Below, in pieces: positions 10,965 through 24,946 of a DNA stretch of 64,000 bases (position 1 is its first letter; every line of letters starts with the position of its first letter). The notes beneath the pieces are model-generated. The model saw nothing but the letters and a program-made list of their open reading frames with translations, was not told the origin of the DNA and made no database searches. This DNA is from Paraphysoderma sedebokerense. Its lineage: Eukaryota > Blastocladiomycota > Physodermatomycetes > Physodermatales > Physodermataceae. The stretch is from assembly GCA_025602915.1 (NCBI GenBank), contig JAHLJZ010000008.1, forward strand, positions 248,001-312,000. The letters are read 5' to 3'. Both the position numbers and the translations under genes were made by a program.

Positions 10965-12330
10965 ATGACACATTCATTTGCCTCATCCAAGGCAGTATCG
11001 TCACAGCGCTGGATCCTTCGTCCCTCCACTATCCCCATGAACTGGGCATATGGTTTTATTGCTGCAACCAGCACTTTTACGAACAGTGTAGTCTTTGCCA
11101 CCTTAATTCGTCATCGTCATCTTCTAGCAACCTCCCACTTTTCAGTCATAAATCTCGCGGTATGCGATTTCTTCTTCGGCCTTTTCCCTTTTATCGTCTA
11201 TGTGCATCATGCAATATATAATGAAATAGATATGTTCTGGTGTCAGTTCGATGGTTTCGTTAATGTTTTATTTGCTGGTATGTAATCAGTCACTTCCTTC
11301 GTACATGAATTTCATTTTCGACCAACAATATATCACTTGATTAACTTTCAATATGCTTTTTTTGCGCTATTCAGGCACTTCTATACTTTCTCTCACAGTA
11401 ATGGCAGCCGAGAGATACTCACGTATTGTGTGCAATAAAGTTTGGACGTCTAAACAAGTAATAATCTTATTATGTTGTTGCTGGCTTTGGTGTTTGTTCA
11501 TCGCGTCCCTTCCCTTGATCACCAAGGCGTACAGCATTCCACAGGTAAGTACAGGTGGGTCACTTATTTATCTCTATTGTGATTGATCATGATTTAAACT
11601 TTGGCTAGTCCTCCGAAGGTTACTGTCTCGGTGATGCAACAGTTGATTCATTCTCAACAAAATTCTATGGCATGCTTTGCGGTGGTACAATTTTAGTCGG
11701 CATGATATTCACTGCATCATCGTATTACAGTATATATCGAAAATCCGTCAAAGGTAATTATCCATTAGATTTTACAGAAACCTGAATTATCGATTTAACT
11801 TTGCCTCGGCTTCGCCTTCACCGCGTTGTAGACGGTTTTAAGTGGAAGCTGGGAAGCTCTCCTCACAACATCATATTTTTCAGTAGTGTAAGTGTCGCTA
11901 GTTGTAATCAAGACCTCAGCATATGCATCGATATAAACACTGCCGTATTAAGTGAATTAAAAGATGATACTGCCATCAAAAAACAAATGATAATAACGCA
12001 AAAGCTGGCTTTGATTACACTTCTATTCTTTATTGGTAGATAGACTTACCTGCAAGGGACGTTTCTTGGTTACCGTAAAAAAACTAACAAAAGTTCCGTC
12101 TAGGATGGGCTCCAATGGGTTTTAATATTTATTATCAAACATTTTCGGGCTCTCGACTCTCTCCAATTGCCGATTTTATCTGCGGGGTTTTCGCACTAAG
12201 CAATAGTATATTTAACAGTCTTGTCATATTGACTATGGACAGCAGATGGAAGTTGCCCATCTTTCGCCGACTCAAATCCTCGCACAGCTTAGGCTCTCTT
12301 TGTCAGAGGAATGATGTACAGGATGTCTGA
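10965..12330 (+). CDS. Rhodopsin-like (class A) GPCR, copy 2
   Basis: Seven-helix receptor of 352 residues, intact. Exons 10965-11277, 11375-11544, 11609-11753, 11832-12035 and 12104-12330 join in phase. Class A hallmarks are in order: TM2 aspartate in NLAVCDFFFGLFP; TM3 start cysteine in FWCQFDGF and its partner in ECL2, GYCLGDA; TM3 end AAERY as the E/DRY motif; TM4 tryptophan in CCCWLWC; TM6 FFIGWAPMGF with the F-x3-W-x-P spacing; TM7 NSIFNS, equivalent to NSxxNP with the proline replaced. No lysine sits at the retinal position of TM7, so it is not an opsin. The long third intracellular loop includes DGFKWKLG. The ligand is unknown; it is expected at the plasma membrane coupling to G proteins. 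Confidence 0.85.
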
Positions 12331-13279
12331 TTCTTGTGTCGAAGTCCAGACTATTTGACATTCAATCATCCATTTAGACTTTAGAGTATACAGCGAATAT
12401 AACGACTCCCTTCACATGCCGTCGTCGAGGTATTGACGTACCAGAATTGTTTCATGTCATAATTAAGCAGACTAAGTTGTCTCTAGCCGCTTGAACTAAT
12501 TAGTTTTTTGAATGCTTCATAATTGATAAAGTCGTACAGCAGAAGACTTTCGGAATCCAATAACAGAAACATTGGATGTAATTTTTAAATAATATATATA
12601 ATAACATAGAAATTTAATTATGTTTGTATATGATATATTATATCTACAAATTAATAAATGCATATATTTCTTATGTTTGGTGTGGTTGACTACTGTAACC
12701 TTCCCATTATTTAGCGATTACTAATGGTAATGCCCGTACATGGCACTATTGCTGCGATATGACATATAGTTAACATGATACTAGCTAACGAAGTTAGTAA
12801 TATGTGGTCTGATGTGAGTTTCTCTTCGCCAGCTTGCTTTAAGATCCTTTAGTGCTTCAAAATTCTACCACAGTATCTCATAGAGAAGCACCCAATGTTT
12901 TTTTGAATCAATCAGTGAAAAAAGGTGAAAACTGCTTAGAAAAGTCAACTGTATCAGTAGAATGGTCAGATAATCTGACTCTGACCATTCTAAACCTCAT
13001 ACCGACTGTATAGAATTGTAGCACATGGAACGAGATTCAACTTGAGCCGAGAATACTTTTGAATGACTTCTGTTTCCATTGCTTGGACTGTCGGGCCAAA
13101 ATAAATCTATCATTGATAAACTTCAGGTTTAGATGTCAACCAAGACAGCTAAAAGTAAAACATTTATCGTTATTTTTAATCTTCACGCAAAAACATCTTT
13201 CATTTTCCTTCTTGTCGTTAGTCAACATCATTTCGGTATTGCCTACTGGAAGTCTGGAAGCCACCCACAATTCTCCAGA
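12331..13279. other. AT-rich spacer with a short perfect hairpin
   Basis: Noncoding, AT-rich. It includes a 12-bp perfect inverted repeat (AGAATGGTCAGA, 9-bp loop, TCTGACCATTCT) at 12959-12991. An open frame at 13133-13279 runs into receptor copy 3 and is probably its leader, because the sister copies start close to TM1. Confidence 0.5.
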
Positions 13280-14775
13280 ATGGCGTCTCAAATTTTCTCA
13301 CCAACGGTACATTCACCAGTGGCTGCTTCTCAACGCTGGGTCCTTGTTGCTTCCTCTATTCCATTTAACTTGGCCATGACATTTACCGCAGCCACCAGCA
13401 CTTTAATATGCGGTATAGTCATTGCGACGTTAATTCGTCATCGTCACCTACTGACCACGTCGCATCTATCTTTGATAAATGTGGCTGCAAGCGATTTTTT
13501 GTTTAACTTTCTTGCGCTCATCGTATATATACAGCATTCAGTAAATAATGACATAGATATAACCTGGTGCCAATTTAATGGCTTCGTGAACGTTTTATTT
13601 GCAGGTGTGTTTAATTTGTCGTTACTTTCATGTATTCGTTTTTTCTGCTGACACTATATCATTTTATTTGACGTCTTTATATATGTTGTTTACGTTAATG
13701 AGGCACATCTCTACTTTCACTCACCGTTATGGCAGGTGAAAGATACCTCCGTATTGTCGGTAACAAAATTATAACCTCAAAACAAATTGTCATTGCATTT
13801 TGTTCTTGTTGGCTTTGGTGTTCGGTTATTGCGTCCATTCCTTTCATCACACAGACATACAACGTCCCACAGGTTAGTTATATTTACCAAAAATTATAGT
13901 TTATTTTTGGAAAAAGGAAAACTTAAAATAAACACGTCTTCGATGTATATAGTCCTCCGGATTTTACTGTCTCGGTGACGCGACTCTTGATTCATTCCCG
14001 ACAAAAGTCTTTGGTGTTCTCTGCGGAAGTACAATCATCATAGGCATGGTATTCGCAGCCACATCGTATTACCTTATATACCATAAATCAATGAAAGGTG
14101 AACTACTCGTGCCTTCACTCTCCTACCCCCGCCTTCATGTCGCATACTAATCGTCAAGTCACCACGTCATAGACGGGTTTAAATGGAACCTAGGCACTTC
14201 ACCCTGCAATGTTAAAGTTACTAGTAATAGTAATACTGTACCGATTTCAAACCGAAGGTGGAGTGAGGTCACAGATATTAATACTGTAGTATTGGGTGAA
14301 ATGAAGCATGGAACAGGGTACAAGAAGCAAATGATATTAACCCAGAAGTTGGCATTGATTACTTGTTTCTTTTTTATCGGTATACACCATTTCAAATACA
14401 TTTCATTAAATATGATTCCCCAAAAAAAAGAATAACAGGACTTCTTTTTTTCTTTACTTCTTTTTGTGGCTTCTGTTCGTATGGATTTATCAAGGATAGA
14501 GTCCCATGAGTTTAAATTTCTTCTATCAAACCACTACGGGGTCGCATTTATCGCCACCCGAGGATTTTATCTGCGCGCTTTTCCCACTGGTTAACAGTAT
14601 TTTTAACAGCCTCGTCATTTTAACGATGGATAATAGATGGAAACTGAAAATTTGTACACGACTCAAATGCTCTTGTCGGGGATTTATCTGTCAAGTACGA
14701 AACGTCGAGTGCATTACCAAGGTATCATACGGATCATCGGTCGTTAAGCCCAAATCCGTAAGCATCGGTGGCTAA
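13280..14775 (+). pseudogene. Class A GPCR, copy 3, with nonsense codon in TM6
   Basis: Full-length receptor organisation: exons 13280-13604, 13703-13872, 13953-14097, 14173-14379 and 14495-14775, with exons 2 and 3 exactly the length seen in copies 2, 4 and 5. TM2 SDFLFNFLAL, TWCQFNGF, AGERY, CSCWLWC, FYCLGDA, FFFIG and NSIFNS are all present. The TM6 tryptophan codon of the GWAP motif (TGG in copies 2 and 5) reads TAG at 14497-14499, so translation would end before TM6 finishes. The sequence after the stop remains open and receptor-like, pointing to recent loss, an allele, or an assembly error. The alternative acceptors I tried do not bypass the stop in phase. Confidence 0.75.
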
Positions 14776-14949
14776 TAGTCTAGGGAAAACGATATCCCTA
14801 GGGTAAGGTAACAGTTGTACTATCGGCGTAGAAGTGTTGGGTATATTATACCACTTCGTCGGCCCAAGACGGATTAATAAATGCTCTTCTTCCGGAATCT
14901 CCATTGAATCTCATAGATACAGATACATGGTTAGCTTGCTAAACAATGT

Positions 14950-15851
14950 TCAGCTGACTGAGGACGACAGCAGCCAAACAATTGCCTTTAATGCTTTGAT
15001 ATTTTTATTAGCGGAAAAATTGCATGATTTCATTAATACTTAATTATTTCAAGCACAGTCTGTCAAGCAGCTATGAAAGATGCCAACATTGTTCTCCACC
15101 GATGCAGATTGAGAGTAGTCAATCCAGTTATGAATCTTCCGATACAGAAACATTCGACTTTTATTGATTCAAATCAACAGATAATTTTACAACCACGTTT
15201 AATAATAACGAAAATCTTAATATCGTCATGTCTTGATTGATTTTTACAATCATTAAACCACAATTGTTTGGTTTTCAATTGCAATAACTTTGTCAGTTCC
15301 CAGCTGTTCATTGTTGTTAGATAGTCTCGGTGCCAGACCCTTATCTCGTGACTTCACGTGTTTTTTTTGACGGTCAAGTCAGCTCTGAATACCGAGTTAG
15401 CATGCTCGCGTAACGAGGTGCGGTCTCAAACCGCTTTCAGTCTGGCACCGAGATAGACACGATAACGCTTACAAAAAACTGCTTCAGCTGACTGAGTACA
15501 GTAGCAGCCTACAAACTGCTGTCAATGCTTTGACATTTCATTGGCGAAAAGATAGCATGATTACATCAATACAGCAAAAATTAAAGTATGAACAGATACT
15601 TACAATAATTATCAAGCACAGTCTGGCACGCAGCTAAACCACCTAAATGTGTTTTGAGAGCAGTCAATCCAGTTATGAATCTTCCAATACAGATACATTC
15701 GACTTTTATTGATTCAAAACAACATATAATTTTACAACCATGTTTGATGATAACAAAAATCTTGATATCTCCATGTCTTGATTGATTTTTACAATCACTA
15801 AATCACAAATTGTGAAGTTTTCGATTTTTCATAACTTTGTCAGTTCCAAGC
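14950..15851. repeat. Pair of ~365-bp diverged direct repeats
   Basis: Copy one spans roughly 14950-15305, copy two 15485-15851. Both begin near TCAGCTGACTGAG, share AAGCACAGTCTG, CAATCCAGTTATGAATCTTC and CATGTCTTGATTGATTTTTA, and end near TTTGTCAGTTCC. The roughly 180 bp between them contains a small element with inverted ends. Neither copy codes for protein. They could be a local duplication or the ends of a noncoding dispersed element; only a genome-wide search could tell. Confidence 0.75.
15325..15453. mobile_element. MITE-like 129-bp element with 14-bp terminal inverted repeats
   Basis: TCTCGGTGCCAGAC at 15325-15338 is the exact reverse complement of GTCTGGCACCGAGA at 15440-15453. The interior is noncoding with a short CG-rich palindromic stretch. 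It sits at the junction between the two direct repeats. Size and ends fit a nonautonomous DNA transposon, but I cannot show a convincing target-site duplication. A tRNA-like fold was considered because of the terminal pairing, but the spacing is too long. Confidence 0.45.
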
Positions 15852-15930
15852 TGATACATTAGTGTTCATGTTTGACACAATTACTGTCTATCACGTTTCC
15901 TATATACATAAAAATTAAAGCGAGGGTTGG

Positions 15931-18593
15931 TTAATTATTGCCTAAGAAGCATCTCGCAGGGCGGACACTAGGAAAGTGACACCGTCAGATTATAAAAGTG
16001 AATATTCGTACCTGGGAGCAGCTCTCAATATGTCATCGACTCGCAGAATCATCTCGGCGGCTTCAGAGGCGCTCAATACTACTTGACGTTTTAGTTTATA
16101 AGATTCAGTCACTCCAAGTTCGCGAACATCGGCGATATCTCCATTCATCATATCTGTTAACAGTCAGAGTGCACATATGTAGATATGTCGAGGAAAACAT
16201 TTTAGTCATAGTAAAACGGTCATGAAGAGGATGACGGATCAATATACGAACCGAGCCCGAAATTAGATTTGCCCTCGTAGTGAGCCGCTCGCAATCTGGT
16301 AACCAAATCACTGGAATCGAAACCAGCATTATCAGCCAAAATGGTAGGTAACTGCCTGAGAGCCTTGGAAAAGCTTTCCACGGCAATAGCTTTTTTACCA
16401 GCCGTGGTCGCGGCAATTTCGTCAACAGCCTTTGACATGAGCATTTCAGCACATCCACCACCTAATGTTGTGCGGGTTTCTTTGACGGTTTGTGAAAGGA
16501 CGGCAAGAGCGTCGTGAAGTGATCGTTCGGCTTCGTCGAGGAGCTGGTGAGTAGCACCACGTAGGACAACAGTACAGGCTTCTCCTGCAGCGACTCCAGA
16601 GAATTTGATAAGCTGCAAAGAATGCGAGGTTAAATAAAAGTCTTTTTGAAACAATGATTTTGAGTGAATGTGAAATCGGCTTGTACCTTGTCTTCTCCAA
16701 TGATAATCTCTTCGATCAAATCACATTTGCCAACTCGAACCAGTTCAGGATGGTCAAATGTACTGGCAATTTCTCCACCGGTCACAAGGGCCAATCGCTC
16801 AACGCCATCAAAATCTGCATGTTCGATGGACATGATTCCGGCATCCGCGAAAAGTTGTTCCGGCCAGTTATAGATTAATTGACGGTTCACGAAGCAATTG
16901 ATGCCATGGGCTTTAATTTTTTCCACTTTGGCCTTCATTTTGTCCTGTTGATGTGACCCCAAGAATGCCCGTTAGACCTAAGCTAGAACAACAGGGATGT
17001 GAATTTGAAAACATACACGTTCGGCCCTTTCTAATTCTGCAAGTTTACCAGTCGCATCCACACGTATTCTGGCTCCAAAAACCTTAATTTTATCGGTGTC
17101 CATGGCTGTTTGAAGAATCAGACGGGTTAGAATTACCTGAACGTCTAATGAAGGAGGATATAAACTACTTACGAGTGTTAGCAATCAGAATTTTGGCGTT
17201 TTCCATTCTCTTTGGGCAGTTTACACCAATCTTTTTATCGAGGATAAAACCTAACCGAAGGACATGAAGCGTCAATCAAACGGTCCTTAATAACAGCTAA
17301 TAGTTCCCAATACAAACCTTCATCGAGGTAAGAGTCTCTCAATTTTCCACCGACCTTTTTGATAATCTGAATATGGTCGAGATCTGTGCTACCTTTCAAA
17401 CGCAAGACTGCATCGACAGCTAATTCTGAAAAGTATTCTCTATCTTGTGACAGAACTTTGGAGGATAGGGTAGTCTTGGAGATATTGATGAGATCACGTC
17501 TAAACTTTTCAGCGTCGTTTCTATCACGAAGATGAATGAAGAGGTTGTTAGTGGATGACAAGATAAGGGAAATGAACATATATTGAAAATAGCCTACCCG
17601 TGGTCCACAGCAGAGCCTTCCAAGGCTTTCAATGCAGCGGCCGAAGCAATTCTGTAACCCTCAATAATGGTTTGAGGGTGTATTTTCTGATTTATGAGTT
17701 TTTCGGCTTCTCTCAATAACTCGGCGGCAAGCACACAGACGGATGTAGTACCATCACCGACTTCGTCATCCTGCACTTTGGAAATATCTAAGAGCTTGTT
17801 AAGGAAAGATTGCTACTTTTGAGCGCGAGTGACGGGAGGGATGAACATTGCCAAAGGAAGCGAGGAAGGAAACTATTTTCGCGCCCACAAAAAGGATACT
17901 GACTAAGACTTTAGCGGCGGGGTTATCAATGTAGATTGACTTTAGGATAGTTGCGCCGTCGTTTGTTACTTGGATGGTCCCGTTCGTGAGAGATTGAAGA
18001 ATTTTGTCCTGGAGGTTTTAATGGGTGGGTTTTAAAGAAAACAGTTGGATGGATACAAGGATCAGTATTTTATACATAGTTTTGATACCGATGACGGAAT
18101 AACCCCATTGCAGTTTGCACATTTGAGCCATTATAAACACCAAAGTGAAGCGCGGAATGACATGGAAGGAGAAACGTATACAAACCATTCCTTTTGGGCC
18201 TAAAGTGGATTTCACCAGATCGCCCACAGCGATGGCGCCGACAAAAGAAGACTGTTGTCCACGAAAGAGAAGATTATTATAAAATTTATGTTTTGTTAGT
18301 TGGGGATTGGAGGGTTGATCTGCACAGCGTCAAAACAAACAGAGGTCGAGGATACGTTACCAAACGGGCGTTTTCACCACGTTCTTCTGTTGCTTCGTCT
18401 TGAAAGATTTGTACGGGAGAGAAGGACTGGTTATGTGTTGGATTGGTTGTTTGATTTGAGATTTAGAAGTGGTGGATGAGATCCAAGAAAAAAGAGCGAG
18501 GGTTAGAGAAAGCAGTCAGCAGGGGAGGGGCGCAGGGCGCGAAGACGACAGGACGCAGGGATCAAGGACACAGGCAGAGGGTGCACACACCAT
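15931..18593 (-). CDS. CCT2: Chaperonin-containing TCP-1 subunit beta
   Basis: Beta subunit of the cytosolic CCT/TRiC ring that folds actin, tubulin and other proteins. Group II chaperonin motifs identify it: [20 protein letters not shown] at the N-terminus, [38 protein letters not shown] with the ATPase aspartate, [72 protein letters not shown] and [18 protein letters not shown]. These follow CCT2 rather than other subunits. At least eight exons. The start is inferred: ATG at 18591-18593 directly followed by a GTGTGT donor, spliced to the SFSPVQIF exon, since no ATG lies in the second exon. The last exon is 37 nt, ending at 15931. It is divergent from RUVBL1, 236 bp away. Confidence 0.92.
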
Positions 18594-20814
<2,221 letters not shown>

Positions 20815-21314
20815 CATCTCAACAAATTGATATCCGCCATGGAAAAAAATATACAGTACATGTAGGTGGAGGGCGAGGCATTTTGTAATTGGAGTATATA
20901 TATAGTTTCTATCGGATTTGTTGCTGTTTAGTGTTCGCCATATTTCCGTGTGAGGTGGGAATAGTACACACATGTCGACAAGGATAGAGAATTGAAGAAG
21001 AATACCCTGGTTTTAGATATTTGCAGTAGCTTCCAAAACGGATACATCTTAAGAGATAGTGTGCAAACACACAACCTTATTGCCTACTTCTCCGCTGTCT
21101 TCTCAAACCGCTTACCCCTCTCCCGCCACTTTGAGTTGGTTTTCGATATATATCGATTAAACGATGAATGATTGTCCCATTTGAGGATCATCATCAAAAT
21201 CGCCCTCGTCAGCCCGAATGAGGATGGAATAACGCAAGGGGATGTACTTGATCATAAAATTTATATCTCACTTCTCATTTATCTATGTACAGTCATTGCC
21301 AGGTAAAGGTACCG
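20815..21314. other. Spacer between RUVBL1 and TMEM216 ends
   Basis: Tail-to-tail intergenic region presumably containing both polyadenylation signals. No coding frame, repeat or RNA gene is supported. Confidence 0.5.
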
Positions 21315-22434
21315 TCAAAACCGGTTTCTCATGAACCTTGTCAACGTGATCACCCCAAAGATGATTTCCAACGGTATAAACGACAATGCGATTGCATTGA
21401 TCCAGACATCAACAAGCAATCTATTGTATCATACCAAACACACAGAAATAAAACAGTTTAATACCAAATTAGCCACGGTTGCATGGTAAAGTGTGCCGAG
21501 AGATAACACATGATATCAAAATAACGTACACGTAAGTTTGCCAAAGTATATAGAATAGGTAGCCGATTGTAGATATTATGCTTAGAAATAGAAACCAGCA
21601 AAGTGGAGGGATAGATTCGGTTTTGTTGCCTTTGGAACCTATAATTGTGATTTCGTTGACGTGGACCCAAATTTCGCAAGTTTTGTCCCGAACGAGGAAT
21701 TCATAAGCATATTCCATCGATCGTGGTCATCAATTCAGATAGATATGAAATTGTTATTGACATTCATAATTTTCAATGTATGTGAAAGTCAGAATCTAGG
21801 GACAAATAAAACGATTATGAGATTCTGATGAAGCCACAATTGGATTCATACCCAGGAACAATCTCGTCAAATCTATGAATAACAAAGCTACAAGCGAAAT
21901 CAATTCGAGTGGATACGATGTCGGCGGGTAAGGTAGCATGTAACCTGTTTTGTTTGATATCAAAAACCAAGAAACCGATATAACCATTCGAACAGTTTCG
22001 TTAATGACGATGTATGCTCTCATCGACAGATGGATTCGCAGATTAATCTGCTGTTTCTCCATTTCATCACAGCAACTGTTTTGCAGACAACTCATTATAT
22101 ATTTTGATGATACCTTTGTAAATCAACAATGCTAGAGTAACCACGATCGAAATTGGCGAATAGTAACTATTGAAGAAGATTAAGATCTCAAGGGGCAGAG
22201 ACGATTGCTGAGCGATTAGCCGTTAGCGTATCGGATGTTGTTATGAGGATTAATTCATAGGTTAGAATTGATAGTTCATTAAACGACGGTGACAAATGTT
22301 GGACTTACAATCCGCCGTCCTACAAGAATTCGATAGGGTGAGATTCGATGTAAGATGGTGTAACGATTGAAGGAGAATGAGGTCCCAAGACTTGTATAAG
22401 AAGCAATGAACATACGTTGTTTCATTCTCTCCAT
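21315..22434 (-). CDS. TMEM216: TMEM216-like ciliary transition-zone membrane protein
   Basis: Four-helix protein of the TMEM17/TMEM216 family, part of the MKS module at the base of cilia and flagella. Exons on the minus strand: 22309-22434, 22114-22207, 21852-21944, 21530-21638 and 21315-21420, all in phase, 175 residues. Family-specific blocks line up with animal TMEM216: SLPLEILIFFNSYY, LLIYKGYMLPYP, LFIDLTRLFLGSKGN, LWQTYVLLVDVWINAI and FIPLEIIFGVITL. The first exon (starting MERMKQR) is inferred from splice phase and has no counterpart in the human protein, so the true start may differ. An intact copy implies that this organism builds a flagellum. Confidence 0.82.
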
Positions 22435-23538
22435 AGAAAAGGTATTGTGTAGATAGGCTGTGAATGAGGATTGGCGACAAAGTAGATGTAAATCGAGAAT
22501 CCTGTGAAGATTGCAGGGCTTTCTGCCAGGATACCTACCGCATAATTGTCCACCATTTACGCGCACTTCAGTTGAACTGGGGAAATAATATTGGAGCGAT
22601 TACAAGAATGAATGATACGATAAGAAGGTTCCTACGCTTACGCTATCGCCATACTATGGGTTATGAAAATGTCCCTATTGTATCATGACGTTTACAGTGC
22701 TTTCTTGTTGTGGTCCCACGGAATAGCTTTCATCACATACATCCTGTCAACGGCAAAACGCCGAGATTTTGAGCTACATCAGTTAACACAGTGCTGACTG
22801 CTGAGGACTCAGGATGTTTCCTTTTCTGGCATCCTCTAAAATATGGCACCCAGCAGAACCGCTTTCCTCACGGACCTTTGTAAAGTCAAATGTGACGAGA
22901 TCGCGTGCATACTGCAGTGAATTGGAGGCCCACTAACATTGATGATCAAGTTAATTCATTATTGGGGGCTAATTACATATATATAATATATACAAGGAAA
23001 TGCTGATGTATTACAAATATAGTGTTTCTAGCTTAAAGCCCAAGCATGGTAATACTAAATGATTGGTAATATAAGTGATGATGGGTTAGGTGCAGTCACA
23101 TCAGAAGATGTCAATTTTCAACACATACTCGGTTCTCCTGCTGCATGATGTGGGACCCGTACGAATACTGACACTTAGGGGGGATAGTAAAATTTAGGCA
23201 AATAGCCGTAATCTATAACCAAAAGTTCTGTTGTTCTCCATCACAGGGGTCAGGGTATAAACAACTGGTCGCTTTTATACACGTGATACCTATTAATAAC
23301 TCAGAATTTTCACCATATCGCGACATCTCCCACTTTTCCCTGTGTCCAGCTGGGCCCAGATCACTGATCTTTTTGGTTGCCCTTGTTTAAGCATCTTGCA
23401 TTTTCGTAACTTGAGAAAAACCAGAACTATCCCTTTTTAAAAGTATTTTACACCACAGTACAGAAGTCTTGCCTGTTGTTGCAAATTTCACTGAAAATTT
23501 TGTTGAAGCCATCGTTGTTTCGCGGGACCTATCCAACA
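22435..23538. other. Spacer before receptor copy 4
   Basis: Just upstream of TMEM216 on the minus strand are short hydrophobic open stretches (around 22440-22660) that I could not connect to it or to any family. The remainder is AT-rich and noncoding. An open frame from 23476 leads into receptor copy 4 but is probably leader. Confidence 0.4.
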
Positions 23539-24946
23539 ATGGGGTCACCACATCCCTCCTCTACCTCGCATCTCTGGATCCTTCCACCTTCTTCTTTCGC
23601 ACTGAACTTGGTATTCATGGTTATATCGGCCATAAGTACTTTGACGAGCGTAGTAGTCATTGTCACATTATTTCGCCATCGCCGCGTATTGACAACGTCG
23701 CATCTATCTCTTATCAATGTGGTTTTATCAGATTTCTGCCATGGATTGTTCCCCTTTATCATATTGACATTTCATTCTGTATATGTCGAAGCGAATATGT
23801 TCTGGTGCCAGTTTGCTGGTTTCACTACTATACTATTCGCGGGTAAGTTTGAAACCTTTGCGCGACATTTGCGACGTACAACCGTTCCAAGTTCCACCCT
23901 AAATATTGATATTTCGTATGACGTTCTTTGGTCAGGTACATCACTTCTTTCATTCACAATAATGGCTGTCGAGCGATATCTGCACATCGTTCGCAACAAA
24001 GTTTTGACATCAACGAGCGTTGTTGTAGTCCTATGTTGTGTTTGGATTTGGTGCTTGTTTTTCGCATCCTTCCCTCTCATCACTAGAAGCTATAACGTTG
24101 CACAGGTAGTGTAAATGTTTTATAGCTGTTCTTGCGATGTTTTAAAATTTTTTAATTAATATATTCAGTCCAGTCCTCTGGAATATACTGCATTGCTGAC
24201 GCGACTGTCGATTCTTTTTCAACCAAATTTTACGGCGTCATGTGCGGTGGGACTGTTCTATTTGGCATGATGTTCACAGCGGCATCATATTACTTCGTGT
24301 ATCAAAAAGCCCTCAATGGTTATTTTCGAATGTGCAGATTCTTTGTTTGGAATCTTATTTGCTTGATTAGTTACTAACCCGACTTACGTTCGCAACGGTA
24401 AAGATGGATTTAAATGGAGGTTGGGCGATTCGTCCCATAATAAAATTGCAAATTCAAAGCGGCAGCAAGACCGAATCATTGGCGTCAACACCGCCGTCCT
24501 CAACGACATCGAAGATGGGACCGCATACAAAATGCAACTGAAATTGACGCAAAAGTTGGCTTTAATAACACTTTTCTTCTTTGTTGGTAGATATAATATT
24601 TTATTTCACATTCACGCGCCGCCATTACACACATGTAACATACCAATAATCTGTAGGATACGTTCCGATGGGTTTCAACTTCTTCTATCAAGTTTTCGCC
24701 GGATCTCAACTGCCTCGGCTCCTTGATTTCTTTTGTGGTTTGTTCACACTAACCAATAGCATTATGAACAATTTTGTTATTCTAACCATGGGCAATAGAT
24801 GGAAATCAAAATTCTTTGAACGCATACAACACTCCCTATCAACTCTCGTCTGCGAAAACAAGACTTCCAAGTCTAATGTCTCCAACTGCGACCAATCAGC
24901 AGTGACGGAAAAGTCTAACTATCTTTCATCAGTACAAATGTTGTAG
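23539..24946 (+). CDS. Rhodopsin-like (class A) GPCR, copy 4
   Basis: Intact receptor of 363 residues. Exons 23539-23842, 23936-24105, 24174-24318, 24404-24586 and 24657-24946 join in phase. It carries TM2 NVVLSDFCHGLFP, FWCQFAGF, AVERY at the end of TM3, VWIWC in TM4, IYCIADA in ECL2 and NSIMNN in TM7. Unlike copies 2 and 5 its TM6 reads FFVGYVPMGF: the toggle tryptophan is tyrosine and the following alanine valine, while the proline is kept. The third intracellular loop is shorter than in copy 5. The C-terminal tail is hydrophilic and serine-rich (NKTSKSNVSN). The substitution at the activation switch could alter signalling or ligand choice. Confidence 0.85.

Noticed and set aside
15325-15453. 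tRNA-like structure
   Set aside because: Ends pair well, but the spacing (129 nt) and missing anticodon and T arms do not fit a tRNA; inverted ends of a small element explain it better.
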